A DNA stretch of 64,000 bases from Kitasatospora atroaurantiaca (lineage in GTDB: Bacteria > Actinomycetota > Actinomycetes > Streptomycetales > Streptomycetaceae): contig NZ_VIVR01000001.1 of the NCBI RefSeq assembly GCF_007828955.1, positions 248,001 to 312,000 on the forward strand, written 5' to 3'. Position 1 is the first letter of the stretch. Each line of letters starts with the position of its first letter. The position numbers and the translations under genes were made by a program. This document shows positions 51,493 through 60,988 of this stretch, in pieces. Below the pieces are notes generated by a model. It did no database searches, was not told where the DNA came from, and saw nothing but the letters and a program-made list of their open reading frames with translations.

Positions 51493-52540
51493 GCACACGA
51501 CAACGCGGCCGCCGGTCTTCTCGGTGGTCCCGGGTGCGGCCGTCCACCGCAGCCTGGAGGGCCGCCGGGCCGAGATCCTCGACCTGGTGGAGAACGCCTA
51601 CCGCCTGCACGGTGCAGGGCACACGGTGAACCCGCCCTCGTACTTCCTCCGCTTCCCGGACCGGCCGGCCTCGCGCATCATCGCGCTGCCCGCCTCGGTC
51701 GGCGGCGAGGTCGGGGTGGACGGCATCAAGTGGATCTCCAGCTTCCCGACCAACCTGGAGCTGGGCATCCCTCGCGCCTCGGCAATGCTGGTGCTGAACG
51801 ACCGGGTGACGGGCTACCCGTTCGCCTGCCTGGAGGGCTCGATCATCAGTGCGGTGCGCACCGCGGCCTCGGCCGCCGTTGCCGCCCGCGCCCTCACCGC
51901 CGAGCGCGGCGCCCCGCGCCGGATCGGCTTCATCGGCACCGGACTGATCGCCCGTTACCTCCACACCTATCTCTCCGAACTCGGCTGGGATGTCGAGGAG
52001 TTCGGCGTCTTCGACCTCAGTGAGGAGTACGCCCGCTCGTTCGCCGGACAGGTACTCGGGGCGGATCGGGGCACGGCGGTCCGGGTCCACTCCTCCGCCG
52101 AGGAGCTGATCCGCTCCTCGGACCTGGTCGTCTTCGCCACCACGGCGGCCACCCCGCACATCACCGACCCGGACTGGTTCTCGCACCATCCCGTCGTCCT
52201 GCACGTCTCGCTTCGCGACCTGAGCACCGAGATCATCCTGGACAGCGTCAACGTGGTGGACGACGTCGACCACGTACTGCAGGCCAACACCTCGGTCCAC
52301 CTGACGGAGCAGCGGACCGGCAACCGCGAGTTCCTGCACGCCACCCTGGACGACGTCCTGACCGGCCGGTTCACCGCGCCCGCGGACCGGACCGTGGTCT
52401 TCTCCCCGTTCGGGCTCGGCCTGCTCGACCTGGTGGTCGGCGCCAACGTGCACCGGTGGGCGACGGCCGCCGGCGACGCCACCACCATCGACGGCTTCTT
52501 CCACGACCTGGACCGGTACGAGAGCGCGGGTGCCCGATGA
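51485..52540 (+). CDS. SbnB-like dehydrogenase (2,3-diaminopropionate synthesis)
   Basis: A 351-residue member of the ornithine cyclodeaminase/mu-crystallin family. The NAD-binding stretch IGFIGTGLIARYLHTYL, a conserved Lys in VGVDGIKWISSFP and the Asp in the C-terminal half fit SbnB, which oxidatively cleaves the SbnA product into L-2,3-diaminopropionate and 2-oxoglutarate. The start lies inside the last codons of the SbnA-like gene (8-bp overlap), so they are a translationally coupled pair. A sulfur or cyclodeaminase role is less likely because of this pairing. Confidence 0.88.
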   Translation: MGEHTTTRPPVFSVVPGAAVHRSLEGRRAEILDLVENAYRLHGAGHTVNPPSYFLRFPDRPASRIIALPASVGGEVGVDGIKWISSFPTNLELGIPRASAMLVLNDRVTGYPFACLEGSIISAVRTAASAAVAARALTAERGAPRRIGFIGTGLIARYLHTYLSELGWDVEEFGVFDLSEEYARSFAGQVLGADRGTAVRVHSSAEELIRSSDLVVFATTAATPHITDPDWFSHHPVVLHVSLRDLSTEIILDSVNVVDDVDHVLQANTSVHLTEQRTGNREFLHATLDDVLTGRFTAPADRTVVFSPFGLGLLDLVVGANVHRWATAAGDATTIDGFFHDLDRYESAGAR

Positions 52541-54210
52541 GCCTCAGCCCCGACCTGGCCGAGCTGCCGCTCGCGGCCGGCGCCGCCGCCCGGGCCGTGG
52601 CGCTCGGGCTGCGCGACCCGCGCGAGGGCCGCCCGACGGGCCTCGGCGTGCTCGCCCACGCCGCCCGGTACGCCGAGCAGAGCCCCGCCGCGCCCGCCGT
52701 GATGGACGGTGAAACGGTCATCGGCTACGCCGAGTTGGCCACCCGGGTCGCCGGGTTGCGGGACGCGCTCGCCGCGGCCGGCACGGGCGCCGGCGATGTG
52801 GTCGCCGCCGTCGGCGACCGCACCGCCGACACCGTCCTGGTCTTCCTCGCCCTGGAGAGCCTCGGCGCGGTCTACCTGCCGATCGACCCGGACTGGCCGG
52901 CCCAGCGCGTCGCCGATGTGCTCACCCGCAGCGGCGCCGACCGGCTGCTCGACTACTGCGAGCCCGCCGAGGGCGAGCCGCGGGGCCTGGCCGCCGCCCG
53001 GGCCGCCGCCGAGTCCGGTGTCCCCGTCCTCGACCTGCCCGCGCCCGCCGACCGCATCGGGCCCGCCGAGCCGCTCGAACGGGACCAGGCCGGGGAGCCG
53101 CGCTACTGCATCTTCACCTCCGGCACCACGGGCCGTCCCAAGGGCGCCCTGGTCGAGCACCGGGGCATGCTGAACCACCTCTGGGCCAAGGTCGACGACC
53201 TCGGCCTGGCCGCCGGTGACCGGCTGGCCTTCACCGCCCCGCTGGTCTTCGACATCTCGATCTGGCAGATGCTCGCCCCGCTGCTGGTCGGCGGCACCGT
53301 GGTGGTCGTACGACAGGCCGACCTCGGCTTCCCCAGGCGGCTGGTACGGCTGCTGGAGCGCACCGATGTCGCGGTGGTCGAGCTCGTCCCGACCGTGGTC
53401 GGCTGGATCGCCGACGAGGCCGAGCGCCGGCCCGGGGCGGTGCTGCCCCGGCTGCGCTGGCTGATCTCCACCGGCGAGGAGCTGCACCCGGGCCTGGCCG
53501 GCCGCATGCTGGCCGCCGCCCCGCACATCCGGCTGCTCAACGCCTATGGCCCGACGGAGTGTTCGGACGACATCACGCACCACGAGGTGACCGGCGCCGA
53601 TCTGGACCGGCCGCGCCTTCCGGTCGGTTCCCCGATCGCCAACGCCGAGCTCTACCTGCTCGTCCACGAGCCCGAGCAGGGCACCTGGCGCGCGGCCGAA
53701 CCGGACGAGGCCGGTGAACTCTTCGTCGGCGGCGTGGTGGTGGGCCTCGGGTACGTCAACGACCCGGAGAACAGCCTCAGGGCGTTCTTCCGCGACGTGC
53801 TCGACCCCGGCTCGCCGACCGGTCGGCTCTACCGCACCGGTGACCTCGCCCGGTTCGAACAGGGCAACGTGCAGTACCTGGGACGGGTGGACCGCCAGGT
53901 GAAGGTGTCCGGTGTCCGGATGGAGCTGGACGAGATCGAGGTGGTGCTGCGTCGCCACCCGGCGGTGGACCAGTGCGCCGTCACCGTCCCGGTACTGGCC
54001 GGACGGCCGGAGCTCGCCGGGTACGTCACCGTGCGCACGCCGGTCGGGCCCGAGGAGTTGCGGACGTTCCTGGCCGAGGCGCTTCCGGAGGCCATGGTGC
54101 CCAGACACCTCATGGTGCTGGAGGCCATGCCGCTCACCCACAACGGCAAGACCGACCACCGTGCCCTGCAGCAGCTCACCATCGACGCGCAACCGCGTGC
54201 GTCCTTCTGA
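52537..54210 (+). CDS. Standalone amino acid adenylation enzyme
   Basis: A 557-residue NRPS adenylation domain without carrier or condensation parts. Core motifs: A3 FTSGTTGRPKGALVEHRG, A4 LVFDISIWQM with the Asp that holds the amino group of alpha-amino acids, A5 NAYGPTECS, A7 YRTGDLAR, A8 GRVDRQVKVSGVRMELDEIE, and A10 NGKTDHRAL. It should activate an amino acid (diaminopropionate is the attractive guess) and load it on the carrier protein at 61531. Substrate must be tested. ATG overlaps the SbnB stop. Confidence 0.88.
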   Translation: MSLSPDLAELPLAAGAAARAVALGLRDPREGRPTGLGVLAHAARYAEQSPAAPAVMDGETVIGYAELATRVAGLRDALAAAGTGAGDVVAAVGDRTADTVLVFLALESLGAVYLPIDPDWPAQRVADVLTRSGADRLLDYCEPAEGEPRGLAAARAAAESGVPVLDLPAPADRIGPAEPLERDQAGEPRYCIFTSGTTGRPKGALVEHRGMLNHLWAKVDDLGLAAGDRLAFTAPLVFDISIWQMLAPLLVGGTVVVVRQADLGFPRRLVRLLERTDVAVVELVPTVVGWIADEAERRPGAVLPRLRWLISTGEELHPGLAGRMLAAAPHIRLLNAYGPTECSDDITHHEVTGADLDRPRLPVGSPIANAELYLLVHEPEQGTWRAAEPDEAGELFVGGVVVGLGYVNDPENSLRAFFRDVLDPGSPTGRLYRTGDLARFEQGNVQYLGRVDRQVKVSGVRMELDEIEVVLRRHPAVDQCAVTVPVLAGRPELAGYVTVRTPVGPEELRTFLAEALPEAMVPRHLMVLEAMPLTHNGKTDHRALQQLTIDAQPRASF

Positions 54211-54220
54211 AGGTTGAAGA

Positions 54221-55378
54221 ATGGCATCCGAGAACACCGCTGACGCAATGACCGTCCAGGATCTCCCCGCGCACTACCGGCTGCTGCTCGAGCTGGCCCG
54301 ACTCCGGCTCTCCGCCGAGCAGGTCGCCGAGGTGCGTGCTCTCGCCAACCGGCCCGACCTGGACTGGGGCGCCTTCCTGGAGGCCGCCGCCCGGCACAAG
54401 ATGCTGCCGATGATCGGCCGGCACGTCGATCGGTACCGGCTCGACCGCAAGAGCGGGGACTCCGCGGGCTTCCCGTACCCCTGGGTCTTCACCACCGCCT
54501 ACCTCGGCAACCGGGCCCGGAACCTGGCGCTGGCCGACGAGTTCGGCCGGGTCTTCGACGAGCTCAACGCCGCAGGCGTCCGCTTCGCCGTCCGCAAGGG
54601 CTTCTCGCTCGGCGAGGGCGAGTACCACGACCCGGCGCTGCGCCGGATCGCCGACCTCGACGTCCTGGTCGACCGGGCCGACGCCCCGGCCGCGGACAAG
54701 GTGCTCACCAAGCTCGGCTACACCCAGGGCCGCCTCGCGGAGGACGGCGAGCGGATCGAGCCGTACAGCCGGGAGACCCAGATGTTCTGGCGGATCAACC
54801 TCAGCAACCAGCTGCCGTACCGCAAGACGGCCAGCCGACCGGACGTCTCCGACTTCAACGTGGACATCTGCCACGACATCTTCCAGAAGAAGTCCGGCGT
54901 GTCGGCCGGGGCCGCCGAGCTGCTCGACCGCGCCGTCCCGGCCGTGCTCTGCGGCACCGCCGCCACCGTGCCGGCCGCCGACGACCGGCTGCTCGACCTC
55001 TGCTCGCACCTGCACAAGGAAGCGACCAGCCTGCACTTCATCGAGGACCGGCAGGACCTCCAGCTGAGCAAGTTCCTCGACCTCAGCCTGGTCGCCGAGG
55101 CGTACCGCGCCGAGGACTGGGAGCGCTTCCTGGACCGGGTCCGCAGCTTCGGCGCCGAGCCGATCGCGTACTACGCGCTGTACTTCACCGCCCAGCTGTT
55201 CCCCGAGGCGATCCCGGCTCTGGTGCTGGACGCGCTGCGGCCCGAGGACACCGACTACCTGGAGCAGTACGGCTCGCTCGACGGCCAGACCGCCCGGTGG
55301 CAGGAGCCCTTCCTGGCCCGGCTGTTCAACTCCGGCCGGCACACCGCCGGCACCGTCTCGAACGTGCCGCTGCGATGA
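54221..55378 (+). CDS. Nucleotidyltransferase family protein (NTP_transf_5-like)
   Basis: A 385-residue protein resembling the uncharacterised nucleotidyltransferase family PF14907. The helical N-terminus (WGAFLEAAARHKMLPMIGRH) is typical, and the divergent active-site region is FAVRKGFSLGEGEYHD plus RRIADLDVLVDRAD, where the Asp pair could bind Mg-NTP. Members occur in lasso-peptide and other peptide clusters next to HPr-kinase-like proteins. One such protein is also encoded here (61812). It might activate a phosphonate or carboxylate by nucleotidyl transfer. Between adenylation enzyme and kinase, in the same operon. Confidence 0.7.
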   Translation: MASENTADAMTVQDLPAHYRLLLELARLRLSAEQVAEVRALANRPDLDWGAFLEAAARHKMLPMIGRHVDRYRLDRKSGDSAGFPYPWVFTTAYLGNRARNLALADEFGRVFDELNAAGVRFAVRKGFSLGEGEYHDPALRRIADLDVLVDRADAPAADKVLTKLGYTQGRLAEDGERIEPYSRETQMFWRINLSNQLPYRKTASRPDVSDFNVDICHDIFQKKSGVSAGAAELLDRAVPAVLCGTAATVPAADDRLLDLCSHLHKEATSLHFIEDRQDLQLSKFLDLSLVAEAYRAEDWERFLDRVRSFGAEPIAYYALYFTAQLFPEAIPALVLDALRPEDTDYLEQYGSLDGQTARWQEPFLARLFNSGRHTAGTVSNVPLR

Positions 55379-56238
55379 GCCCGACCGTCACCGTGCCGGC
55401 CGGCCCGGCCGCCCCGACCCGCCCGGGTGAGCCCCGGCTGCTGGTCCTCAAGATCGGCGGCAGCGTGCTGTCCGACAAGCAGGACACCGGGGAGACCGAC
55501 TTCGACGCGATCGGCGCGTTCGCCGGCCAGGTCGCCGACCTGATCGCCGAGTACCCGGGCCGGGTCGTGCTGGTCACCGGCGGCGGTGCGCTCTGCCACC
55601 CGGTCGGGCTGCGGATCAAGGCCGACCGGCAGGACCCGTACGCGGCGGTCGCGCTGACCGAACCCGCGTTCACCATGCGGTGGGCCTGGACGGCGCGGCT
55701 GCGCGAGCGGGGTGTCCGGGCGGTGCCGCTGCAGGTGACCGCGATGTTCGGCGAGCGCGCGGACGGCAGCACGATCACCGAGACCGGGGTGGTGCGCCGA
55801 CTGCTGGCCGAGGGCGCCCTGCCCGTCCTGTCGAGCGACTGCGTGGTCACCTCGGTAGGGACGCTGCGGATTCTCAGCAGCGACGAGGTCCCGGCGCTGA
55901 TGGTGGCCGAGGAGTTCGGCCCGGTCCGGATCGTCACGCTGACCGACGTGCCGGGCATCCTCACCGGCGGCCCCGGCTCCCCCGTCCTGCGCCACCTCGA
56001 TCCGGACGACCTCGCGGTCGCCGAGCGGCTGTTCTGGCCCACCGACGCATGGGACGCCACCGGGGCGATGGCCGGCAAGGTCGAGGCGCTCGCCGAGCAC
56101 GCCCGCCGCGGGGCCGAGTGCGTCATCGCCCGGGGCGACCGCGCCGCCGGGAGCCTGCGACACCTGTTCGCGCCGATGGCCGAGTGGCCCGCCGACACCC
56201 CTTTCACGCTGATCTCCCGTCCATGGAGCCCGTCATGA
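55375..56238 (+). CDS. FomA/isopentenyl-phosphate-kinase-like kinase
   Basis: A 287-residue amino-acid-kinase-fold enzyme. The start LLVLKIGGSVLSDKQDTGE and VTGGGALCHPVG with His75 in the position of the catalytic histidine of isopentenyl phosphate kinase and FomA, plus LTDVPGILTG and GAMAGKVEALAEHA, place it in that branch. FomA protects fosfomycin producers by phosphorylating the phosphonate. Here it could therefore be a self-resistance kinase or a biosynthetic one that phosphorylates the C-P group. The ATG overlaps the previous gene by 4 bp. Confidence 0.82.
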   Translation: MSPTVTVPAGPAAPTRPGEPRLLVLKIGGSVLSDKQDTGETDFDAIGAFAGQVADLIAEYPGRVVLVTGGGALCHPVGLRIKADRQDPYAAVALTEPAFTMRWAWTARLRERGVRAVPLQVTAMFGERADGSTITETGVVRRLLAEGALPVLSSDCVVTSVGTLRILSSDEVPALMVAEEFGPVRIVTLTDVPGILTGGPGSPVLRHLDPDDLAVAERLFWPTDAWDATGAMAGKVEALAEHARRGAECVIARGDRAAGSLRHLFAPMAEWPADTPFTLISRPWSPS

Positions 56239-57404
56239 CCCTGAACACCGCCCGGACGGCGGCCGACCGCGTCGTCCTGCTCAACCCGGGGCCGGTGAAC
56301 GTGCACGAGCGCGTCAAGGCCGCGATCGGCTCGCCCGACGAGTGCCACCGCGAGCCCGAGGCGCAGGACCTGCTGGCCACCGTCGGCCGCAAGGTCACCG
56401 AGGTCTGCGGCGGTGACGACACCCATGCCGCCGTGCTGCTCACCGGCTCGGGCACCGCAGCGCTGGAGGCCGTGGTCTCCTCCGTGGTCCCCGCCGACGG
56501 CCGGCTGCTGGTGCTGGACAACGGCCACTACGGCGAGCGGCTGATGAGGATCGCCGAAGTGCACCGGATCCCGGTCCTGCGACTGGAGTTCGGCTGGGCC
56601 AACCCGATCGACCTGGACGCCGTGGACCGCGCCCTGGCGGCCGACCCCGGCATCACCCATGTCGCCGCCGTCCACCACGAGACCAGCACCGGCATGCTCA
56701 ACCCGGTCGGCGAGATCGGCCGGCTGGTGGCCCGGCACGGCCGCTCGCTGCTGGTCGACGCCATCAGCAGCCTGGGCGCCGAGGACCTGGACATCGTCGC
56801 CGACCACGTCGACTGGTGCGTCGGTACGGCCAACAAGTGCCTGGAGGGCCTGCCCGGGATCAGCTTCGTGGTCGCCTCCCGGCAGCGTTTCGACCGGCTT
56901 GCCGACATCCCGGGCCGGACCTTCTACCTCGACCTGCACGCCCACTACGTCTCGCAGATCGGCAAGCGCACCCCGCAGTTCACACCGGCCCTTCAGGTGC
57001 TGCGCGCCCTCGACGAGGCGCTCGACCTGACCATGGCCGAGGGGGTGGCCGCCCGGAAGCGGCGCTACACCGACCGCGCCGAGGCCATCCGCGCCGGTCT
57101 TCGGGAGCGCGGCATCGACCTGCTGCTCCCGCCCCACCAGCGCGCGAGCTCCATCACCAACGCCTACCTCTCCAACGGCATGACGTACGACGAGTTGCAC
57201 GACGGGCTCAAGCTGCACGGCTACGTCATCTACGCCACCCAGGAGAAGTCCGCCGGAGTGTTCCGGCTGGCCAACATGGGCCAGCTCACCGCGGACGACA
57301 TCACCGGCTTCTTCGCCGCGTTCGACGACGTCGTCCGGCAGCACACCGCAGCGGCTTCCCCGTCCTCCCCCGTCCCGGCCGAAGCTGCGGCGGTGAGCCG
57401 GTGA
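56235..57404 (+). CDS. 2-Aminoethylphosphonate-type aminotransferase
   Basis: A 389-residue class V PLP aminotransferase like PhnW. VVLLNPGPVNVHERVKAAI at the N-terminus is typical, the PLP-binding Asp lies in LLVDAISSLGAED and the Schiff-base lysine is Lys201 in VGTANKCLEGLPGIS. It should aminate phosphonoacetaldehyde (from the decarboxylase) to 2-aminoethylphosphonate, or act on phosphonopyruvate. The ATG at 56235 overlaps the kinase stop and has GGAG 6 nt upstream. Confidence 0.9.
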   Translation: MTLNTARTAADRVVLLNPGPVNVHERVKAAIGSPDECHREPEAQDLLATVGRKVTEVCGGDDTHAAVLLTGSGTAALEAVVSSVVPADGRLLVLDNGHYGERLMRIAEVHRIPVLRLEFGWANPIDLDAVDRALAADPGITHVAAVHHETSTGMLNPVGEIGRLVARHGRSLLVDAISSLGAEDLDIVADHVDWCVGTANKCLEGLPGISFVVASRQRFDRLADIPGRTFYLDLHAHYVSQIGKRTPQFTPALQVLRALDEALDLTMAEGVAARKRRYTDRAEAIRAGLRERGIDLLLPPHQRASSITNAYLSNGMTYDELHDGLKLHGYVIYATQEKSAGVFRLANMGQLTADDITGFFAAFDDVVRQHTAAASPSSPVPAEAAAVSR

Positions 57405-59647
57405 CTACCGAAAGGCCCATGACCATGGAACCGATCCAGCTGGCTATCGTCGGCGGCGGCCCGACCTGCACCTACGTCCTGGAGCGGCTGGCCGCCCTGA
57501 CCCGGGAGCAGGACGCCGCCGTCCCCCTCGACATCGTCATCTACGACCTCTCCGGCGAGTACGGCTCGGGCCAGGTCCACAGCCCCCGCCAGACCACCAC
57601 CAGCTACCTCAACCGCATCGTCGGCCAGGTCGCGTTCGCCGCCGACGAGAGCGTGGTCGATGCCGGTCCGCTGCTCGCCGAGGGCGACCGGCCGACCCTG
57701 CTCGAGTGGTGCCGCACCAAGTTCGAGGAGACCGGTGATCCGGTCTTCGACATGGTCGCGGAGGACTGGCCCAAGCGCTATGTGCACGGCCTGGCGCTGC
57801 AGGACCAGTTCGAGCGTTACGTCGCCATGCTGCGCGCCGCCGAGGGCATCACCGTCACCCTCCGCCAGGCGGAGGTCTGCGACCTCGAGGAGCGCGGCGA
57901 CCGCTTCGCGGTGCTCACCACCGACCAGGAGCCGCCGTTCGAGGCCGACTATGTGCTGATGCTCACCGGCCACTCGTCGAACAAGCCGGAGACCGACCCG
58001 CTGCAGGTCGCCTGGGCCCGGTTCGCCGAGAGGTCGCAGGCCCGGCTGATCCCCTCCGCCTACCCGCTGGAGCAGTCGCTCACCCCGGACCGCACCGGCC
58101 CCGGCTCCTCCGTCGGCTGCCTCGGCATGGGTCTGACCGGCATCGACGTGGTGCTCTACCTCACCGAGGGCCGCGGCGGCGTGTTCGAGCGTGACGCGGA
58201 CGGCACCCTCGGGTACCGTCCGAGCGGTGCCGAGCCCGACTCGATCGTGGTCTTCAGCCGCAACGGCCTGTTCACCTTCGCGCGTCCGTACAACGAGAAG
58301 GAACGGGACATCGCGGCCCTGGAGTACAAGGGCGCCTTCCTGACCACCGCAGCAGTGGCCGAGCTGCGCCGTACGGTGGGCCGCCGCAACCTGATCAGCG
58401 GCGTCGAGCAGCTCCAGCTCGACTTCGAGAAGCATCTCTTCCCGCTGATCGTGCTGGAGATGGCGCTCATCTACTACAGCACGCTCTACGGACCGGAGTT
58501 CCGCGAGCTGGCGATCGCCGCGGCCCGGCCGGCGTACGAGAAGTTCCTCGCCGATGCCGAGGCCTTCCCCGACCACCGCGAGGCCTGCGAACTGCTGACC
58601 GGTCCGATCGACGCACTGTCGCTGGAGACCGCTGCCGCCGTCGACTGGGTGATCTCCGGCGCCGCTCCGCTCGACGGCTCGGCCGGCGCCGGGCTGCCGG
58701 TCCGCGCCGCGACCACCTCCTTCCTGACCGTGGTCCACGGCGCCGAGGAGGCCGGCCGGCTGCTCGAACTGGCCCACCGTCCGCACGAGTTCGCCAGCGC
58801 CGTGGCCACCGCGCGCTCGCCCTGGCGGCACGCCGCCTCGGCCGCCCGGCACCGCTTCTCCTGGGCCGAGACCATCAGCCCGATCCCGCGCGACTCCTAC
58901 CGCACCCCGGAGGAGTACCGCGAGGTCTTCCTGGACTTCCTGGACACCGACATCCGCTGGGCTGCCCAGGGCAACCTCAGTAACCCGGCGAAGGCCGCCG
59001 CCGACGCCGCCTGGCGCGACCTGCGCGGTGTGGTGATCGAGGCGGTCGACTTCGGCGGGCTGCTCGCCTCCTCGCACCGGGACTTCCTCGACGTCTACAC
59101 CGGCCACCACAACCGGCTCTGCCAGGGCGCCTCGTGCGAGGCGATGGAGAAGATCACCGCGCTGATCCAGGCCGGCCACGTGGACATCTCGGCCGGCCCC
59201 GAGGCCCGGATCGAGTGCGACGAGAACGCCGGCAAGTTCCGCATCAGCGGCCCGCTGACCGGCGCCACCCGACTGGTGGACTCGCTCGTCGACGCCCGCG
59301 TCCACCGCTTCGACGCCGAGCGCGACGTCATGCCGATCTACCCGAACCTGCTCGGTCGCGGGATCGTCCGCAAGTGGACCAACCCGGGCCTGGACGAGCC
59401 CGACTTCGTCCCCGGCGGCCTCGATCTCACGCCGGAGTTCCACCCGGTCCGGGCGGACGGCTCGGTCGAGCCCCGGATCACCTTCCTCGGCCCGCCGAGC
59501 GAGGGCGTGATGTACCACCAGATCGGCGCCCTGCGGCCGAACAAGGACCACCACGTGATCCGTGACATTCTCAAGTGGATCAACGCTTTCATGCCGCACG
59601 GCGACACCGCCGGCCGGCACCACCAGAACGAAGGGAAGCACGCATGA
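57401..59647 (+). CDS. Large FAD/NAD(P)-binding oxidoreductase
   Basis: A 748-residue flavoprotein (742 if the ATG at 57419 is used). The N-terminus is QLAIVGGGPTCTYVLERLAA, a GxGxxG-like FAD fold; GLTGIDVVLYLTEG contains a second dinucleotide site. The family (PF13454-type FAD-NAD(P) binding) includes FzmM and CreE, which convert aspartate to nitrosuccinate in fosfazinomycin and cremeomycin pathways, so N-oxidation of an amino group is a plausible but unproven role. No nitrosuccinate lyase is seen in the window. GTG start overlaps the aminotransferase stop. Confidence 0.75.
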   Translation: MTTERPMTMEPIQLAIVGGGPTCTYVLERLAALTREQDAAVPLDIVIYDLSGEYGSGQVHSPRQTTTSYLNRIVGQVAFAADESVVDAGPLLAEGDRPTLLEWCRTKFEETGDPVFDMVAEDWPKRYVHGLALQDQFERYVAMLRAAEGITVTLRQAEVCDLEERGDRFAVLTTDQEPPFEADYVLMLTGHSSNKPETDPLQVAWARFAERSQARLIPSAYPLEQSLTPDRTGPGSSVGCLGMGLTGIDVVLYLTEGRGGVFERDADGTLGYRPSGAEPDSIVVFSRNGLFTFARPYNEKERDIAALEYKGAFLTTAAVAELRRTVGRRNLISGVEQLQLDFEKHLFPLIVLEMALIYYSTLYGPEFRELAIAAARPAYEKFLADAEAFPDHREACELLTGPIDALSLETAAAVDWVISGAAPLDGSAGAGLPVRAATTSFLTVVHGAEEAGRLLELAHRPHEFASAVATARSPWRHAASAARHRFSWAETISPIPRDSYRTPEEYREVFLDFLDTDIRWAAQGNLSNPAKAAADAAWRDLRGVVIEAVDFGGLLASSHRDFLDVYTGHHNRLCQGASCEAMEKITALIQAGHVDISAGPEARIECDENAGKFRISGPLTGATRLVDSLVDARVHRFDAERDVMPIYPNLLGRGIVRKWTNPGLDEPDFVPGGLDLTPEFHPVRADGSVEPRITFLGPPSEGVMYHQIGALRPNKDHHVIRDILKWINAFMPHGDTAGRHHQNEGKHA

Positions 59648-60363
59648 GCACCGACACCCACGGAGAGATCGGCATCGCCGAGCGGCTCGCGGAGATCACC
59701 GCGGCCCACGCCCGGCTCCGGGCCGCCGCCGCGGACCTCACCGAGGAGCAGGCCCGCGAGGCGATCGACCTGCCCGGCTGGACCAGGGGCCACATCCTGA
59801 TCCACCTCGCCGACCTCTCCAAGGCGTTCGCCCGGCAGGCCCGCTACGCCGTCCGCGGCGAGACCATCGAGGTGTACGACGGCGGCCGGCCGACCCGTGA
59901 CAAGTCGATCGAGGCCAACCACGGCCGCCCGGTCGAGTGGCTGCGGGCGCAGCTGGAGGAGGGCCTCACCGCCCTGGAGGAGGCCTGGGCCGCGCTCGGC
60001 CCGGACGGCTGGGACCTGCCCTGCGCGTACCGCGACTCGCCGCTGCTGGCGACCCAGCTCGCCTGGTGGCGGGAGACCGAGCTGCACGGTGTCGACCTGG
60101 GTGTCGGCCGTCGCTCGGAGGACTGGAGCCTCGCGCTCTCCGCCCACGTCGTCGACTTCCTCACCGCGCGCCTGCCGCAGAGCCCGGCCGTCGCCCTGGC
60201 CGCCGAGGACACCGGCCTGACGTGGGGTGACACCACCCGGGCCGATGTGGTCGTCCGCGGCGGACAGCGCGCGCTGGCCGCCTGGATCTCCGGCCGCCCG
60301 ACCACGGCCACGCCCGTCACCGACGGCGGGAACCCGCTGCCCGAGCTCAACGCCTGGCCGTAG
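59644..60363 (+). CDS. Maleylpyruvate isomerase family (mycothiol-dependent type) protein
   Basis: A 239-residue DinB-like helical bundle. LPGWTRGHILIHLADLSKAF has the tryptophan-histidine pair of the MDMPI N-terminal domain, WWRETELHGVDLG adds a second metal-ligand His in WxxTExxVH position, and the C-terminal 80 residues resemble the mycothiol-dependent enzyme core. Such proteins isomerise or transfer groups using mycothiol. It overlaps the FAD gene by 4 bp; its role could be to detoxify or isomerise the oxidised intermediate. Confidence 0.8.
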   Translation: MSTDTHGEIGIAERLAEITAAHARLRAAAADLTEEQAREAIDLPGWTRGHILIHLADLSKAFARQARYAVRGETIEVYDGGRPTRDKSIEANHGRPVEWLRAQLEEGLTALEEAWAALGPDGWDLPCAYRDSPLLATQLAWWRETELHGVDLGVGRRSEDWSLALSAHVVDFLTARLPQSPAVALAAEDTGLTWGDTTRADVVVRGGQRALAAWISGRPTTATPVTDGGNPLPELNAWP

Positions 60364-60416
60364 GCCACTCCGCCGGGGCCCCGGGCCCCGTCCGTTCCGC
60401 AGGAAGATGCAACGAC

Positions 60417-60986
60417 ATGACCACCGCAATACTCCAGGCCGGCCACCCGGCCGGGCCGGATGCCCACCGGCCCAGCCCGGCGGAGGAGCTCGTCCGAGCC
60501 TTCGCCGACCACGGCCACACCCACTTCACCGGCGTGCCCTGCTCGCTGCTGAAGGGTGTGTTCAAGGTGCTCGAAGGCCCCGCGACCGAGCTCACCGAGG
60601 GCCTTCGCTACCTCTCCGCCCCGCGCGAGGACTCCGCGATCGGCGTCGCCACCGGGCTCGCGGTCTCCGGCGCCAAGCCCGTGGTGCTGATGCAGAACTC
60701 CGGGCTCGGCTATTCGCTGAACGTCCTCACCTCGCTCAACCTGATCTACGACGTCCATGTCCCGCTGGTCGTCAGCTGGCGGGGCCACGACGGGAACGAC
60801 GCCGTCGAGCACGACATCATCGGTCGCGAGCTGACCAACCTGCTGGACGTCTTCGACCTGCGCTGGACGCTCTTCGACCCGGCCGACCCGTACGCGTCGG
60901 TGGAGCGCTGCCTCGCCAAGGGCGAGGGCGGCCCGTCTGATGGGCGGCGGGGCACCCCCGTTCTGATCGTGAAGCAGGGAGTCTAG
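60417..60986 (+). CDS. Phosphonopyruvate decarboxylase, alpha (PYR) subunit
   Basis: A 189-residue protein equivalent to the N-terminal half of phosphonopyruvate decarboxylase. FTGVPCSLLKGVFKVLEG is characteristic of the family, the ThDP-activating Glu is in SAPREDSAIGVATGLAVSG, and VVSWRGHDGNDAVEH continues the PYR domain. The second half is a separate gene 2 bp downstream. The pair should decarboxylate phosphonopyruvate to phosphonoacetaldehyde, making C-P formation irreversible. The same arrangement is seen in sulfopyruvate decarboxylase (ComD/ComE), a possible alternative, but the nearby PEP mutase decides for phosphonate. Confidence 0.88.
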   Translation: MTTAILQAGHPAGPDAHRPSPAEELVRAFADHGHTHFTGVPCSLLKGVFKVLEGPATELTEGLRYLSAPREDSAIGVATGLAVSGAKPVVLMQNSGLGYSLNVLTSLNLIYDVHVPLVVSWRGHDGNDAVEHDIIGRELTNLLDVFDLRWTLFDPADPYASVERCLAKGEGGPSDGRRGTPVLIVKQGV

Positions 60987-60988
60987 GG

